Positions 25,296-33,913 of a DNA stretch of 64,000 bases are shown here, piece after piece. This DNA comes from LMUY01 sp965198565. Its GTDB lineage: Bacteria; Pseudomonadota; Alphaproteobacteria; Acetobacterales; Acetobacteraceae. Position 1 is the stretch's first letter; every line of letters starts with the position of its first letter. The notes under the pieces are model-generated. The model was not told the origin of the DNA, ran no database searches, and saw only the letters and a list, made by a program, of their open reading frames with translations. The translations under genes were made by a program, and so were the position numbers. Where the stretch lies: NCBI GenBank assembly GCA_965198565.1, contig OZ240665.1:4278001-4342000 (forward strand), written 5' to 3'.

Positions 25296-26849
25296 CTAGG
25301 CAGCCACTTTGGCGGGGCGGTTGAGCATGCGTCGGACCAGAAGCTCGACCTCGCCGAAGCCGCGCCGGTCGATCAGCCGGAGCAACAATAGGTAGGCAGG
25401 CGCCGCGGTGGCCGTCACGGCGACGATGCGAGCGACATTGTCGGTAATCTGCACCGATTCCGCCAGCAGCAGCGCGCCACCGACTGCGACGGCCGCCAAA
25501 CTGGCCGGGATCAGATAGAGCGAGGCCAGGGACAGGAAGCGCACGCCATAGCGCCGGAACACCAGGTAGCTGTAGATCGGGGTCACGAGCATGTAGTAGG
25601 CGGCAACACCGCTCGCCACGCCCACGGCCAAGCCCTTCCAGGCCCCGAGCAGCGCAAACAGGAAGAACACCGGGACGCACATCGCGGTATAGTGGAGCTG
25701 CTCGCGGAAGCCGCCGCGGGAGGTGAGCAAGGTGCCGGCAATCAAGGCGGTGGCGTTGAAACCAAGGCCGACGCTGAGGATTTGCATCAGCAGGATGCTA
25801 TCGTCCCACTTGTGGTTGGGGAAGAACAAGTGGATCGCCGGGCCAATCAGCGCCGCCTGCAGGAACGCCGCCGGCATGATGGCGAGGCCGAGGATTTTAG
25901 CCGCCCGCAGCGCCGCCTGGCCTTGCTGCTGCGGAAAGTTACGCAGCGTGGACAGGGTTGGGAACAGCACGTTGGTCAGGCTCGAGGCCATCAGCAAGAG
26001 CGGTTGCGACGCCATCTTGAGCGCGAAGAAGTAGAGGCCCACCGCCGACTCGCTGGCCCAAAGCCCGAGCGCGATATAGTCTCCCTGCGTGATCGCGGCC
26101 TGCAGGATGGCGGTAGCGAACACGGCGGCACTGCGCCCGACCAGATACCGCGCGCGGCGGATCTGCCGCCAGCTCCCGCGCCAGGCCGGCTTGGTCAGCA
26201 TCCAGAGATAGGCCGTGCGCAACGCGGCCACCACGGGAAGCGGAACGACGAAGGACAGCGCGCCGAAGCCGCAATAGGCCATCAGGATCGTCACGCCCTG
26301 GATGCCGACGATCTCGAAGAAGTTGACGGTGGCGATCTGAGCGAAGGCAAAGCGGGCGCGGAGCAGCACCATGGGGACCGTTCCCGCGGCCGTCAGCGGC
26401 ATGCTGAGCCCCACGATCAGCGCCAGCAGCGGGATGCCCGGCGAGTGATAGAGCCATGCCGCGACCGGCCCGGCGATGGCGACCAGCACCGCCCCCAGCG
26501 CGCCGAGCCCAATCGTGCTCCAGACCGCGGGGACAACCCAGAGCCGGATCGAGCCATGGCGCTGCAGCAGCACGGAATCGATGCCGAAGCTGACCAGCAT
26601 GGCCCCCAGCGCCGTCACCGTGAAGGTGAGGCCCAGGACGCCGAAATCCCGCGGGTCGAGGATGGCCGCCACGACGAGCTGCGACAGGAAGCCGACGACG
26701 CGGCCGCCCAGCGTTTGCATGAGCAGCCAGACCATGCCGGCAGCCGTGGTGCGGCTGAGGTCGGCCGGTTGGGCCACGAGCCGGGTAGGGTGAAGTTTCA
26801 GTTCAAACGCCTCCATCGACCCAAAGACGGCGCCAGCCCAAGGCCGCAT
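25296..26849 (-). CDS. Polysaccharide flippase (Wzx/MATE-like, oligosaccharide exporter family)
   Basis: Polytopic membrane protein of about 517 residues with 12-14 helices and no nucleotide-binding motifs. The N-terminal part VVAAILDPRDFGVLGLTFTVTAL is the typical pattern of Wzx/RfbX and TuaB-like lipid-linked oligosaccharide flippases. The neighbouring glycosyltransferases and acyltransferase support export of a surface polysaccharide repeat unit. The start may be the ATG at 26849 or the ATG at 26816 (MEAFELKLH), which gives a more usual N-terminus. Confidence 0.85.
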   Translation of the reverse strand: MRPWAGAVFGSMEAFELKLHPTRLVAQPADLSRTTAAGMVWLLMQTLGGRVVGFLSQLVVAAILDPRDFGVLGLTFTVTALGAMLVSFGIDSVLLQRHGSIRLWVVPAVWSTIGLGALGAVLVAIAGPVAAWLYHSPGIPLLALIVGLSMPLTAAGTVPMVLLRARFAFAQIATVNFFEIVGIQGVTILMAYCGFGALSFVVPLPVVAALRTAYLWMLTKPAWRGSWRQIRRARYLVGRSAAVFATAILQAAITQGDYIALGLWASESAVGLYFFALKMASQPLLLMASSLTNVLFPTLSTLRNFPQQQGQAALRAAKILGLAIMPAAFLQAALIGPAIHLFFPNHKWDDSILLMQILSVGLGFNATALIAGTLLTSRGGFREQLHYTAMCVPVFFLFALLGAWKGLAVGVASGVAAYYMLVTPIYSYLVFRRYGVRFLSLASLYLIPASLAAVAVGGALLLAESVQITDNVARIVAVTATAAPAYLLLLRLIDRRGFGEVELLVRRMLNRPAKVAA

Positions 26850-26907
26850 GCCGTCCGCGAGCGGGAGTATCGCTGGAGAATGTTAAAGAGGCGTTCAAGG
26901 CGGGCGG

Positions 26908-27612
26908 CTATTCTCCCGCTGCCGAGGCTGTGATGGACGGGGCTGGGTGCGAGACGCCGGGCCGCGCCTCGAGCTCGGTAAGGCGGCGGCGGAGGAGGGT
27001 CAGGTCCTGCTCCTCGAGGCGGGTGCGGCAGCCGGCGTAGACCCGCCGGGCCCGCGCCGCGAGGCTGTTGCGCACGGCCGTGTCGCTGGTGCTGGCCGCG
27101 ATATCGTCCAGGGCGCGGAGCAAGCGGGCGCTCACCGCCACGTCTGCCATACTATAGTGTCGGATCTGCTCGAAGGCGGTGTCCAGCAGCCCTTCCAGTT
27201 CGATGGCCGGCATGATGACGCGCAGCACGTGCGGCGGGTCGGACAGCGCCACGTCCGGGGCGTAGCGCGACACCCAGCGGATCAGGATGCGGGGGGAGAA
27301 CTGCATCGAGGCCAAGGTCAATGTCATGAGCAGGATGGCGAAGACGATGGAGACGACGGTCATGATGGAGGCGGCGATGCCGGCCAGGATCACCTGCGCC
27401 ACCTGAGGGTCGGAGCGGCTGGGGAAGAGCACGCTGGGGACCCAGGCGCTCAGCATGGGGTAGCGCTCCTCCATGGCGGAGAACACGGCGCCGAGCAGGC
27501 CGAGCAGGATCGCGATGACCATGGGGCGGACGAGGAAGCCGCCGCGCAGGACGTAGAGCAGGCGGCGGACGAACAGCGCCGGGCTGCGGCGGATGGGAAG
27601 CGACTGGCTCAT
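26908..27612 (-). CDS. DUF2254-family membrane protein with apparent internal deletion
   Basis: A 234-residue protein. The N-terminal part has two membrane segments and SIMTVVSIVFAILLMTLTLA followed by SMQFSPRIL, which is diagnostic of DUF2254. The sequence then passes directly into LEGLLDTAFEQIRHYSMADV and a Leu-rich helical tail that matches the C-terminal end of the family. Members I know of are about 400 residues or more, with additional membrane and cytoplasmic sequence between these parts, so roughly 200 residues appear to be missing while the frame is kept. The function of the family is unknown. Whether this form is active cannot be told. The start is ATG at 27612. Confidence 0.65.
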   Translation of the reverse strand: MSQSLPIRRSPALFVRRLLYVLRGGFLVRPMVIAILLGLLGAVFSAMEERYPMLSAWVPSVLFPSRSDPQVAQVILAGIAASIMTVVSIVFAILLMTLTLASMQFSPRILIRWVSRYAPDVALSDPPHVLRVIMPAIELEGLLDTAFEQIRHYSMADVAVSARLLRALDDIAASTSDTAVRNSLAARARRVYAGCRTRLEEQDLTLLRRRLTELEARPGVSHPAPSITASAAGE

Positions 27613-27636
27613 GCCGAGGCGCCCCTGGCCAGCCTG

Positions 27637-28752
27637 CTAGCGCGGACCGGACGGGATGGGCGTGAACAGGTCCTTGTCGCGGCGCGGCTGGGAGCGGAGG
27701 TATTGCTTGGGCGCCGTCACCCGCGCGCCGAGCACCGCCGCCGCATGCCATGGCCAGCGCGGATCGAACAGGATGGCGCGGGCCAGAGCCACGGCGTCCG
27801 CGTCACCGCCGGCCACGATCGCCTCGGCGTGTTCCGGCTCGGTGATCAGGCCCACGGCGATGGTCGGCAGCCCGCTGCGCGCCTTCACCTGCCGCGCGAA
27901 GCCGACCTGGTAGCCGGGGGAGAGCGGGATGGCCTGCTGGGGAGACACGCCGCCGCTCGAGACGTGGATGGCGGCGCAGCCCAGCTCGGCCAGGGCGCGG
28001 GAGAACGCCACGGTGCTCTCCACGTCCCAGCCGCCCTGCACCCAGTCGGAGGCGGAGACGCGAAGCCAGACCGGGCGCTCGGCCGGGAATGCGTCGCGGA
28101 CGGCGCGGAACACCTCGAGCGGGAAGCGCATGCGGTTCTCGAGGCTGCCGCCGTAGCGGTCCTCGCGCCGATTGGCGATGGGGGAGAGGAACTGGTGCAG
28201 CAGGTAGCCGTGCGCGCCGTGCAGCTCGGCGCCGTCGAAGCCGAGACGGGCGGCGCGGCGGGCGGTGGCGGCGAAGTCGTGCTTCACCTGCTCAAGGCCG
28301 TCTTCGTCCAGCGCCCAGGGCGGCACGTCGCCGGGGTTCTGTGGCAGGGCGGAGGGGGCGACGGTCTGCCAACCGCCGGGCGCGGTGGGGGCGATCTGCG
28401 CACCGCCCTCCCAGGGGGCGCGGCAGGACGCCTTGCGGCCGGCATGGCCGAACTGGATGGCGAGCGCGATCGGCGAATAGGCCCGGATGGCGGCGACCAC
28501 GCGGGCCAGCGCCGCCTCGTTGGCGTCGGAATAGAGGCCGAGGTCGCCCGGCGTGATCCTCGCTTGGGGGGAGACGGCGGTTGCTTCGATGACGAGCAGG
28601 CCGGCGCCGGACACGGCCAATTGGCCGAGATGCATCATGTGCCAATCGGTCGCGGAGCCGTCCTCGGCGGAATACTGGCACATCGGCGCGATCACCACGC
28701 GATTGGGCAGCGAGAGCTCCCCTAGGCTCCAGGGCTGGAACAGCGCGCTCAT
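27637..28752 (-). CDS. NADH:flavin oxidoreductase, Old Yellow Enzyme family (YqjM-like)
   Basis: FMN-containing TIM-barrel ene-reductase that reduces activated C=C bonds with NAD(P)H. The 371-residue product has LFQPWSLGELSLPNRVVIAPMCQYSAEDG with the thermophilic-like/YqjM-type Cys in APMCQYS, the substrate-binding His pair in ELHGAHGYLLHQFLSP, NRREDRYGGSLENRMRF, and ADAVALARAILFDP for FMN phosphate. I chose the ATG at 28752; a GTG three codons upstream is also in frame. It is divergent from the DUF1345 gene. Confidence 0.92.
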   Translation of the reverse strand: MSALFQPWSLGELSLPNRVVIAPMCQYSAEDGSATDWHMMHLGQLAVSGAGLLVIEATAVSPQARITPGDLGLYSDANEAALARVVAAIRAYSPIALAIQFGHAGRKASCRAPWEGGAQIAPTAPGGWQTVAPSALPQNPGDVPPWALDEDGLEQVKHDFAATARRAARLGFDGAELHGAHGYLLHQFLSPIANRREDRYGGSLENRMRFPLEVFRAVRDAFPAERPVWLRVSASDWVQGGWDVESTVAFSRALAELGCAAIHVSSGGVSPQQAIPLSPGYQVGFARQVKARSGLPTIAVGLITEPEHAEAIVAGGDADAVALARAILFDPRWPWHAAAVLGARVTAPKQYLRSQPRRDKDLFTPIPSGPR

Positions 28753-28893
28753 CGGCGGCACACTGGCATGCTGCGAGTCTCTGCCATGCTAGCTCCCATT
28801 TGCTCGAGGCGGTCGGCCGTACGCCGTGTCAAAGCTGCGGCACGCGGCCCTCAGCCTAGATGACGCGACGCCAATATCTTTCCAAGAGGCGCC

Positions 28894-29529
28894 ATGCTCG
28901 CGCTGTTGCGCCACCTCCGTTACCGGCCCGCCCTGATGACGGGCCTGGCGGTGGGCCTGCTGACCGGCGCGGCGAGCCTGCGCGGCACCGACGCCGTCTC
29001 GGCCTGCCTGCTCGGCTGGGATGCCGGGGTGGTCGGCTACGCCCTGGTGTTCTTCCTGCTCAGCACCCGGATCACGGCCGAGCAGTTGGCGCGGCGGTCG
29101 GCGCTGCTCGACGAGGGACGGTGGGGCGTGTTGCTGGCGACGGTGGTGGCCGCGGTCGCCTCGCTGGGCGCCATCGTGCTCGAGCTAGCGCGTGCGCATG
29201 GCGCCCCGCATGCCGTATGGGCCGAGTCCCTGGCGGGCGGCACGGTGCTGCTGTCCTGGCTGTTCATCCACACGATTTTCGCCACGCACTACGCCTATGA
29301 GTTCTGGCGCTTTGGCCAGGGCTTGGCGTTTCCGGGCAACCCAGAGCCCACCTACAGCGAGTTCCTGTACTTCTCGTTTTGCATCGCCGTCGCGAGCCAG
29401 GTCAGCGACGTCAGCACGCAAACCGCGGCGATGCGGCGGCTGGTGCTGCTGCACTCGCTGGTCGCCTACCTGTTCAACACCGCCGTGATCGCCCTCGGCG
29501 TGAACATTGCCGCCTCCCTGGCGGGCTGA
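28894..29529 (+). CDS. DUF1345 integral membrane protein
   Basis: A 211-residue membrane protein with about five helices. It contains the DUF1345 landmarks SWLFIHTIFATHYAYEFWR and FLYFSFCIAVASQVSDVSTQT, where aligned Thr, His and Asp residues sit in or near the membrane. The function is not known. The ATG at 28894 is preceded by AAGAGG. It appears to be a single gene: the next reading frame begins about 100 bases later. Confidence 0.85.
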   Translation: MLALLRHLRYRPALMTGLAVGLLTGAASLRGTDAVSACLLGWDAGVVGYALVFFLLSTRITAEQLARRSALLDEGRWGVLLATVVAAVASLGAIVLELARAHGAPHAVWAESLAGGTVLLSWLFIHTIFATHYAYEFWRFGQGLAFPGNPEPTYSEFLYFSFCIAVASQVSDVSTQTAAMRRLVLLHSLVAYLFNTAVIALGVNIAASLAG

Positions 29530-29633
29530 TGGCGTCCATCACCGCCACCACGTCACAATCGGCTGTGCGCGCCGCGCCAGCGTAAAACGCCGGGCGGACC
29601 GGCCCGTTGAGCACCTGTTACACGGAGCAGACC

Positions 29634-29843
29634 ATGCCAGACAAAAACGAACACACCGGCCGCTTCGGCGGCCCCGGGTCCAGCCACCAGGACCGCGAGC
29701 ATCCCGGCAAGAACCAGCAGGACACCGGCCACAAGGATGGCGGCGGACATCCGGGCTCGCAGAAGGAGCATCAGAAGGACACGGGCGGCGACAACTCCGG
29801 CGGCGGACACCATTATAGAGAGCATGGACGCACCAACGACTAG
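29634..29843 (+). CDS. Small hydrophilic Gly/His/Lys-rich protein
   Basis: A 69-residue, highly charged protein without hydrophobic core, rich in Gly, His, Lys, Asp and Gln (e.g. HPGKNQQDTGHKDGGGHPG). The composition resembles the KGG-type stress proteins and intrinsically disordered desiccation proteins, but no specific domain is recognisable. The ATG at 29634 follows a GGAG site. Its last 20 bases overlap the start of the next gene, a vWA/CoxE protein, in another frame. This supports it as a real translated gene coupled to that operon. Confidence 0.6.
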   Translation: MPDKNEHTGRFGGPGSSHQDREHPGKNQQDTGHKDGGGHPGSQKEHQKDTGGDNSGGGHHYREHGRTND

Positions 29844-31077
29844 ACCCGCCACCCTGGCGGAGGAGATCGCTGCCGGCACGATTGCCGCCAACGTGCTGGA
29901 ATTCGCCCGTCTCCTCCGCCGCGCCGGGTTGCCCGTCGGCCCGGCCGACATGCTGGCGGCGCAGCAGGCCATGGACCTCACCGGGGTGGAGTCGCGCGCC
30001 GACGTTGAGGCGGGGTTGCGCACGACGATGGTCCATCGCCACGACCAGGAGGCGGTATTCGACGCCGCGTTCGCGCTGTTTTGGCGCGACCCGGCGGCGG
30101 GGCAATTCGAAGCGATGCTGGCCGCGCTCGGGGAGCAGGCGCCGCGGCAGGACCCGCGGCCCAGCGCCGCCGCCCGCCGGGTCGCCGAAGCGATGAGCGG
30201 GCGCAAGGACCAGCGGCCCTCCGACGAGACGCCTGCGGTCGAGGCCACGCTGACCGTGAGCGACGCCGAGCGGCTGCAGACGATGGACTTCGAGGCCATG
30301 AGCGCCGCCGAAGTCACTGCCGCGAAGGAGGACATCCGCCGCCTGCGCCTGCCGCTCGACCTGCAGCGGACCCGGCGGTCCCGCCCGTCCAGCACTGGCC
30401 CGGCGATCGACATGGCGGCCACGTTGCGCGCCGGGCTGCGCGGGGGCGGCGAGATCACGCAGCTCATGCACACGCGCCGGGTCACGCGGCCGCCGCCGCT
30501 GGTGGTGCTGTGCGACATCTCCGGCTCGATGGCCCGCTATGCGCAGATCCTGCTGCACTTCCTGCATGCCGTGGCCAACGACCGGGACCGGGTGAGCGTG
30601 TTCCTGTTCGGCACCCGGCTGTCCAACATCACCCGCCAGCTTCGCAACAAGGACCCGGAGGAGGCGTTCGCGGCGGTTGCCTCGCACGTGCCGGATTGGT
30701 CGGGCGGCACCCGCATCGGCGAGGCGGTGGCTGCGTTCAACCAGCAATGGGGCAAGCGCGTGCTGGGCCAGGGCGCGGTCGTGCTGCTGGTGACGGACGG
30801 GCTGGACCGCGCCGGGGCGGAGGGGCTCAGCGAGGCGATGGAACGGCTGCACAAATCCTGCCGCCGGCTGGTCTGGCTCAATCCGCTGTTGCGCTGGGAC
30901 GGGTTCGAACCGAGATCACAGGGGATCCGCGCCATGCTGCCGCACGTGGACGAGTTCCGCCCCGTCCACAACATCGCCAGCTTGCGCGCGCTGATCACGT
31001 CGCTGTCCCGTCCCGCGCCCGTACGGGGCCGCAGCCTGGCCCCGTCGCGGGGCCGCACTATGGAGGCCGCCGCATGA
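29824..31077 (+). CDS. CoxE-like protein with von Willebrand A domain
   Basis: A 417-residue cytoplasmic protein of the CoxE group. The C-terminal half is a vWA domain with a MIDAS site, VVLCDISGSMARYAQ, and LVTDGLDRAG further on. The N-terminal half is helical, as in CoxE proteins. In carbon-monoxide-dehydrogenase-type molybdenum hydroxylase systems CoxE works with the MoxR-type ATPase CoxD in maturing the active site. Neither CoxD nor the hydroxylase subunits are in the window. The gene is followed by two XdhC-type genes and a MoeA-MocA gene, all tightly packed, which fits molybdoenzyme maturation. Confidence 0.85.
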   Translation: MDAPTTRPATLAEEIAAGTIAANVLEFARLLRRAGLPVGPADMLAAQQAMDLTGVESRADVEAGLRTTMVHRHDQEAVFDAAFALFWRDPAAGQFEAMLAALGEQAPRQDPRPSAAARRVAEAMSGRKDQRPSDETPAVEATLTVSDAERLQTMDFEAMSAAEVTAAKEDIRRLRLPLDLQRTRRSRPSSTGPAIDMAATLRAGLRGGGEITQLMHTRRVTRPPPLVVLCDISGSMARYAQILLHFLHAVANDRDRVSVFLFGTRLSNITRQLRNKDPEEAFAAVASHVPDWSGGTRIGEAVAAFNQQWGKRVLGQGAVVLLVTDGLDRAGAEGLSEAMERLHKSCRRLVWLNPLLRWDGFEPRSQGIRAMLPHVDEFRPVHNIASLRALITSLSRPAPVRGRSLAPSRGRTMEAAA

Positions 31078-31394
31078 CCGAAGCCGAAGACATCCTGTCC
31101 ATCGCCGCCGACTGGGCGGCTGCGGGAGAGCGCGTGGCGCTGGCCACCGTGACCGAGACCTGGGGCAGTTCGCCGCGCCCGGCCGGCAGCCAGATGGCGG
31201 TGACCGCCAGTGGACGCATGGCCGGGTCGGTCAGCGGCGGCTGCATCGAGGGGGCGGTGGCCGATGCGGCGCAGAGCACGCTGGGGGGCGGGGCGCCGCA
31301 GTTGCTCGATTTCGGGGTGACGGACGAGCGCGCCTGGGAAGTCGGGCTGGCCTGCGGCGGCAAGCTGAAGGTGTTCGTGGAAGCGGTGGCATGA
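31074..31394 (+). CDS. XdhC/CoxI family protein, N-terminal-domain unit
   Basis: A 106-residue protein corresponding to the N-terminal XdhC_CoxI domain: VALATVTETWGSSPRPAGSQM, then GRMAGSVSGGCIEGAV with the conserved GGC-Cys. XdhC proteins bind molybdenum cofactor and deliver its sulfurated form to xanthine-dehydrogenase-type enzymes. Here the domain is encoded separately from the Rossmann domain, which is the next gene. ATGA overlaps at both ends indicate coupled translation with the CoxE-like and second XdhC genes. Confidence 0.87.
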   Translation: MTEAEDILSIAADWAAAGERVALATVTETWGSSPRPAGSQMAVTASGRMAGSVSGGCIEGAVADAAQSTLGGGAPQLLDFGVTDERAWEVGLACGGKLKVFVEAVA

Positions 31395-32071
31395 CGCCGG
31401 CCATCCTGGCCGCGCTGCAGGAGGCGCGCGGCGCTGGCCGGGGGGTGGTGCTCGCCACCTGCCTGCCCGGGGGCGACCAGATCCTGCTGCCGGACCCGGC
31501 GCACCCGGCGCTGACCGCCGCCGCGAGCCGCGCGCTGGCGGCGGAGAAGAGCGGCACGCACGAGGTGGATGGCGCCACCTGGTTCCTGCACGCGTTCAAC
31601 CCGCCCGCCCGCATCGTGATCGTCGGCGCGGTGCATATCGCGCAGGCCTTGGTGCCGCTCGCCTCCCAGCTCGGCTACGGCATCACGGTGGCGGACCCGC
31701 GCCGCGCCTTTGCCTCCGAGGAGCGCTTTCCCAACGTGACCGTCAGCACCGAATGGCCGGACGAGGCACTGGACGCGCTGCGCCCGGACAGCCGCACCGC
31801 GATCGTGACGCTCACGCACGACCCGAAGCTGGACGATCCGGCGCTCGACCGCGCGCTCAAGTCCGAGGCGTTCTACATCGGGGCGCTGGGCAGCCGGAAG
31901 ACGCACGCCGCCCGACTGGAGCGGCTGCGGGCGCTGGGGCATGGCGAGGACGCGCTCGGCCGCATCCGAGGGCCGGTGGGGCTGAACATCGCCGCGGTGA
32001 CCGCGCCGGAAATCGCGTTGTCGATCCTGGCGCAGATCGTGGCGGTGCGCCGTGGGGCGCCGCTGGCGTGA
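31391..32071 (+). CDS. XdhC family protein, Rossmann-domain unit
   Basis: A 226-residue protein with an N-terminal portion like the second half of XdhC_CoxI and a C-terminal XdhC Rossmann domain: RIVIVGAVHIAQALVPLA, then YIGALGSRKTHAARLERL and a final VTAPEIALSILAQIVAVRRG. It complements the preceding small XdhC domain, and together they form a split XdhC. The expected role is binding and handing over molybdenum cofactor during hydroxylase maturation. An element A copy follows within 20 bases of the stop. Confidence 0.87.
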   Translation: MTPAILAALQEARGAGRGVVLATCLPGGDQILLPDPAHPALTAAASRALAAEKSGTHEVDGATWFLHAFNPPARIVIVGAVHIAQALVPLASQLGYGITVADPRRAFASEERFPNVTVSTEWPDEALDALRPDSRTAIVTLTHDPKLDDPALDRALKSEAFYIGALGSRKTHAARLERLRALGHGEDALGRIRGPVGLNIAAVTAPEIALSILAQIVAVRRGAPLA

Positions 32072-32090
32072 AGCCAGTGGCTGTTCTTCT

Positions 32091-32129
32091 CCCTCTCCCG
32101 TGCTTTACGGGGGAGGGCCGGGGTGAGGG
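32091..32129. repeat. Dispersed element A copy (degenerate stem, GGTGAGGG arm)
   Basis: CCCTCTCCCGT-GCTTT-ACGGGGGAGGG followed by CCGGGGTGAGGGC. It is the first of an inverted pair with the copy at 32176-32211, lying between the XdhC and MoeA-MocA genes. Confidence 0.75.
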
Positions 32130-32175
32130 CGACTTTCGCCAGGCGCCCTATCGTCTTCTCTGGTCACGGGCTCGC

Positions 32176-32211
32176 ACCCTCACTCCTCCCTCTCCCGCCC
32201 GCGGGAGAGGG
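32176..32211. repeat. Dispersed element A copy (opposite orientation)
   Basis: ACCCTCACTCCTC then CCTCTCCCGC-CC-GCGGGAGAGGG. Together with 32091-32129 it forms an inverted pair just before the GTG start at 32231. The downstream frame stays open through it, which can mislead start prediction. Confidence 0.85.
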
Positions 32212-32230
32212 CTTTTCGGAGGCTGAGCGC

Positions 32231-33841
32231 GTGATCTTCGGGCCGACTGATCTGGCTGAGGTGGAGGGGGCAGTGCTGGCCCATACCCACCGGCTGCCGG
32301 GCCGCGTGCTGAAAAAGGGCTCCGTCCTCGACGCGGAGGCCGTTTCCGCCCTGCGCGAAGCCGGGTTGGGGCCGGTGATCGCGGCCCGGCTCGAGCCCGG
32401 CGACGTGGGGGAGGACGCGGCCGCCCGCCGCATCGCCGCCGCCCTGGTTGGCGCCGGGGCGGGCAACCTGGTTGCTACCCGCGCCGCCACCGGGCGGGTC
32501 AACCTCCAGGCCACCACGGCGGGACTGCTCCGGGTCGACGCGACTGATATCGACGCCCTGAACGCGATCGACGAGTCCGTCACCGTCGCCACCCTGCCGG
32601 ACGCGGCGCCCGTTGCGGCGGGCGAGATGGTGGCGACGATCAAGATCATCCCCTTCGCCGTGCCCGGCGCCGTGCTCGACCGCGCCGAGCAGGCCTGTGG
32701 GGAGGGCGCCATGCGCATCCTGCCGTGGCAACCGCGCCGGGTCGGACTGGTGCTCACCACGCTGCCTGGGCTGAAGCAATCCATCATCGCCGGCACGGTC
32801 GCCGCGACCGAAGCGCGGGTGCAGGCGCTGGGCGGCACCCTGCTGCCGCCGCTGCAATGCCCGCACCAGACCCAAGCCATCGCCGCCGCGCTCGAGCGCC
32901 TGCTGGGCGAGGGGGCGGACCTGCTGCTCGTGGCCGGCGCCTCCGCCGTGGTGGACCGGCGCGACGTGGGGCCGGCCGGGATCGTGGCCGCGGGTGGCGA
33001 GGTGCTGCACTTCGGCATGCCGGTCGACCCGGGCAACCTGATCTGCCTCGGCCGCATCGGCGCCGTTCCCGCGCTCGTCCTGCCCGGCTGCGCCCGCAGC
33101 CCCAAGCCGAACGGGATCGACCTGGTGCTGCAGCGGCTGGCCGCCGGGCTTGCCGTCACCGGCGAGACCACCGCCGGCATGGGTGTCGGCGGCTTGCTGA
33201 AGGACGTCGCGCTGCGTCCCCTGCCCCGCGCCCGCGCCACCAGCGCCGCCGTGCCCCTGGTGGCCGCGGTGGTGCTCGCCGCGGGGCAGTCGAGCCGGAT
33301 GGCGCCGCGCCATAAGCTGCTGGAGACCGACGCGGACGGCCGGGCCATGGTGGCGCGCGTGGTGGACGCCGCCTTGGCCAGCCGCGCCCGCCCGGTGTTG
33401 CTGGTCACGGGCCATCGTGCGGGCGAAATCCGTGCGGCGGTGGCGGGCCGGGACGTCACTTACGTCACCGCGCCGGATTACGAGGACGGCCTGTCCGCCA
33501 GCCTGCGCGCCGGCATCGCGGCGGTGCCCCCGGCCGCCACCGCCGCGGTCGTGCTGTTGGGGGATATGCCGCTGGTCACCCCCGCCACCATCGACCGGTT
33601 GCTCGCCGCCTACGATGCGGAGGAGGGCCGGCTGATCGTCTGCCCGGTGCATCGTGGCGAAATGGGCAACCCCGTGCTGTGGGACCGATCGTTCTTCGAC
33701 GACATCATGGCACTGCAGGGCGACCGCGGCGCCCGCGCGCTGCTCCGCCAGCATGCCGAGTGGGTGGCCGAGGTGGCAACCGACGACTCGGTGTTGCGCG
33801 ATTTCGACACGGTGGAGAGCCTCGCCGGCTGGACCAGTTAA
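32231..33841 (+). CDS. MoeA-like molybdopterin-binding domain fused to MocA-type nucleotidyltransferase
   Basis: A 536-residue two-domain protein. The first about 330 residues resemble a MoeA/MogA-like molybdopterin-binding domain (ILPWQPRRVGLVLTTLPGLK and the DLLLVAGASAVVDRRDVGPAG loop). The C-terminal part is a MobA/MocA-type NTP transferase with AAVVLAAGQSSRMAPRHKLL and VVLLGDMPLVTP, so it would attach CMP (MocA type) to molybdopterin, making MCD for hydroxylases of the xanthine-dehydrogenase/CODH family. I chose the GTG at 32231; longer starts run through the element A repeat. It ends the CoxE/XdhC operon and explains that operon's purpose. Confidence 0.85.
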   Translation: MIFGPTDLAEVEGAVLAHTHRLPGRVLKKGSVLDAEAVSALREAGLGPVIAARLEPGDVGEDAAARRIAAALVGAGAGNLVATRAATGRVNLQATTAGLLRVDATDIDALNAIDESVTVATLPDAAPVAAGEMVATIKIIPFAVPGAVLDRAEQACGEGAMRILPWQPRRVGLVLTTLPGLKQSIIAGTVAATEARVQALGGTLLPPLQCPHQTQAIAAALERLLGEGADLLLVAGASAVVDRRDVGPAGIVAAGGEVLHFGMPVDPGNLICLGRIGAVPALVLPGCARSPKPNGIDLVLQRLAAGLAVTGETTAGMGVGGLLKDVALRPLPRARATSAAVPLVAAVVLAAGQSSRMAPRHKLLETDADGRAMVARVVDAALASRARPVLLVTGHRAGEIRAAVAGRDVTYVTAPDYEDGLSASLRAGIAAVPPAATAAVVLLGDMPLVTPATIDRLLAAYDAEEGRLIVCPVHRGEMGNPVLWDRSFFDDIMALQGDRGARALLRQHAEWVAEVATDDSVLRDFDTVESLAGWTS

Positions 33842-33913
33842 CCACCCCTGCTGTCGCGCTCTGGCCTGTGTTAACGGATTGTAAGAATACGAGCCAACCG
33901 TCTGGAGCCCTCC

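Noticed and set aside
26947..28725. 592-codon plus-strand open frame opposite the DUF2254 and Old Yellow Enzyme genes
   Set aside because: Antisense to two recognised proteins; composition (Gly/Ala/Arg/His) is that of a reverse-strand shadow.
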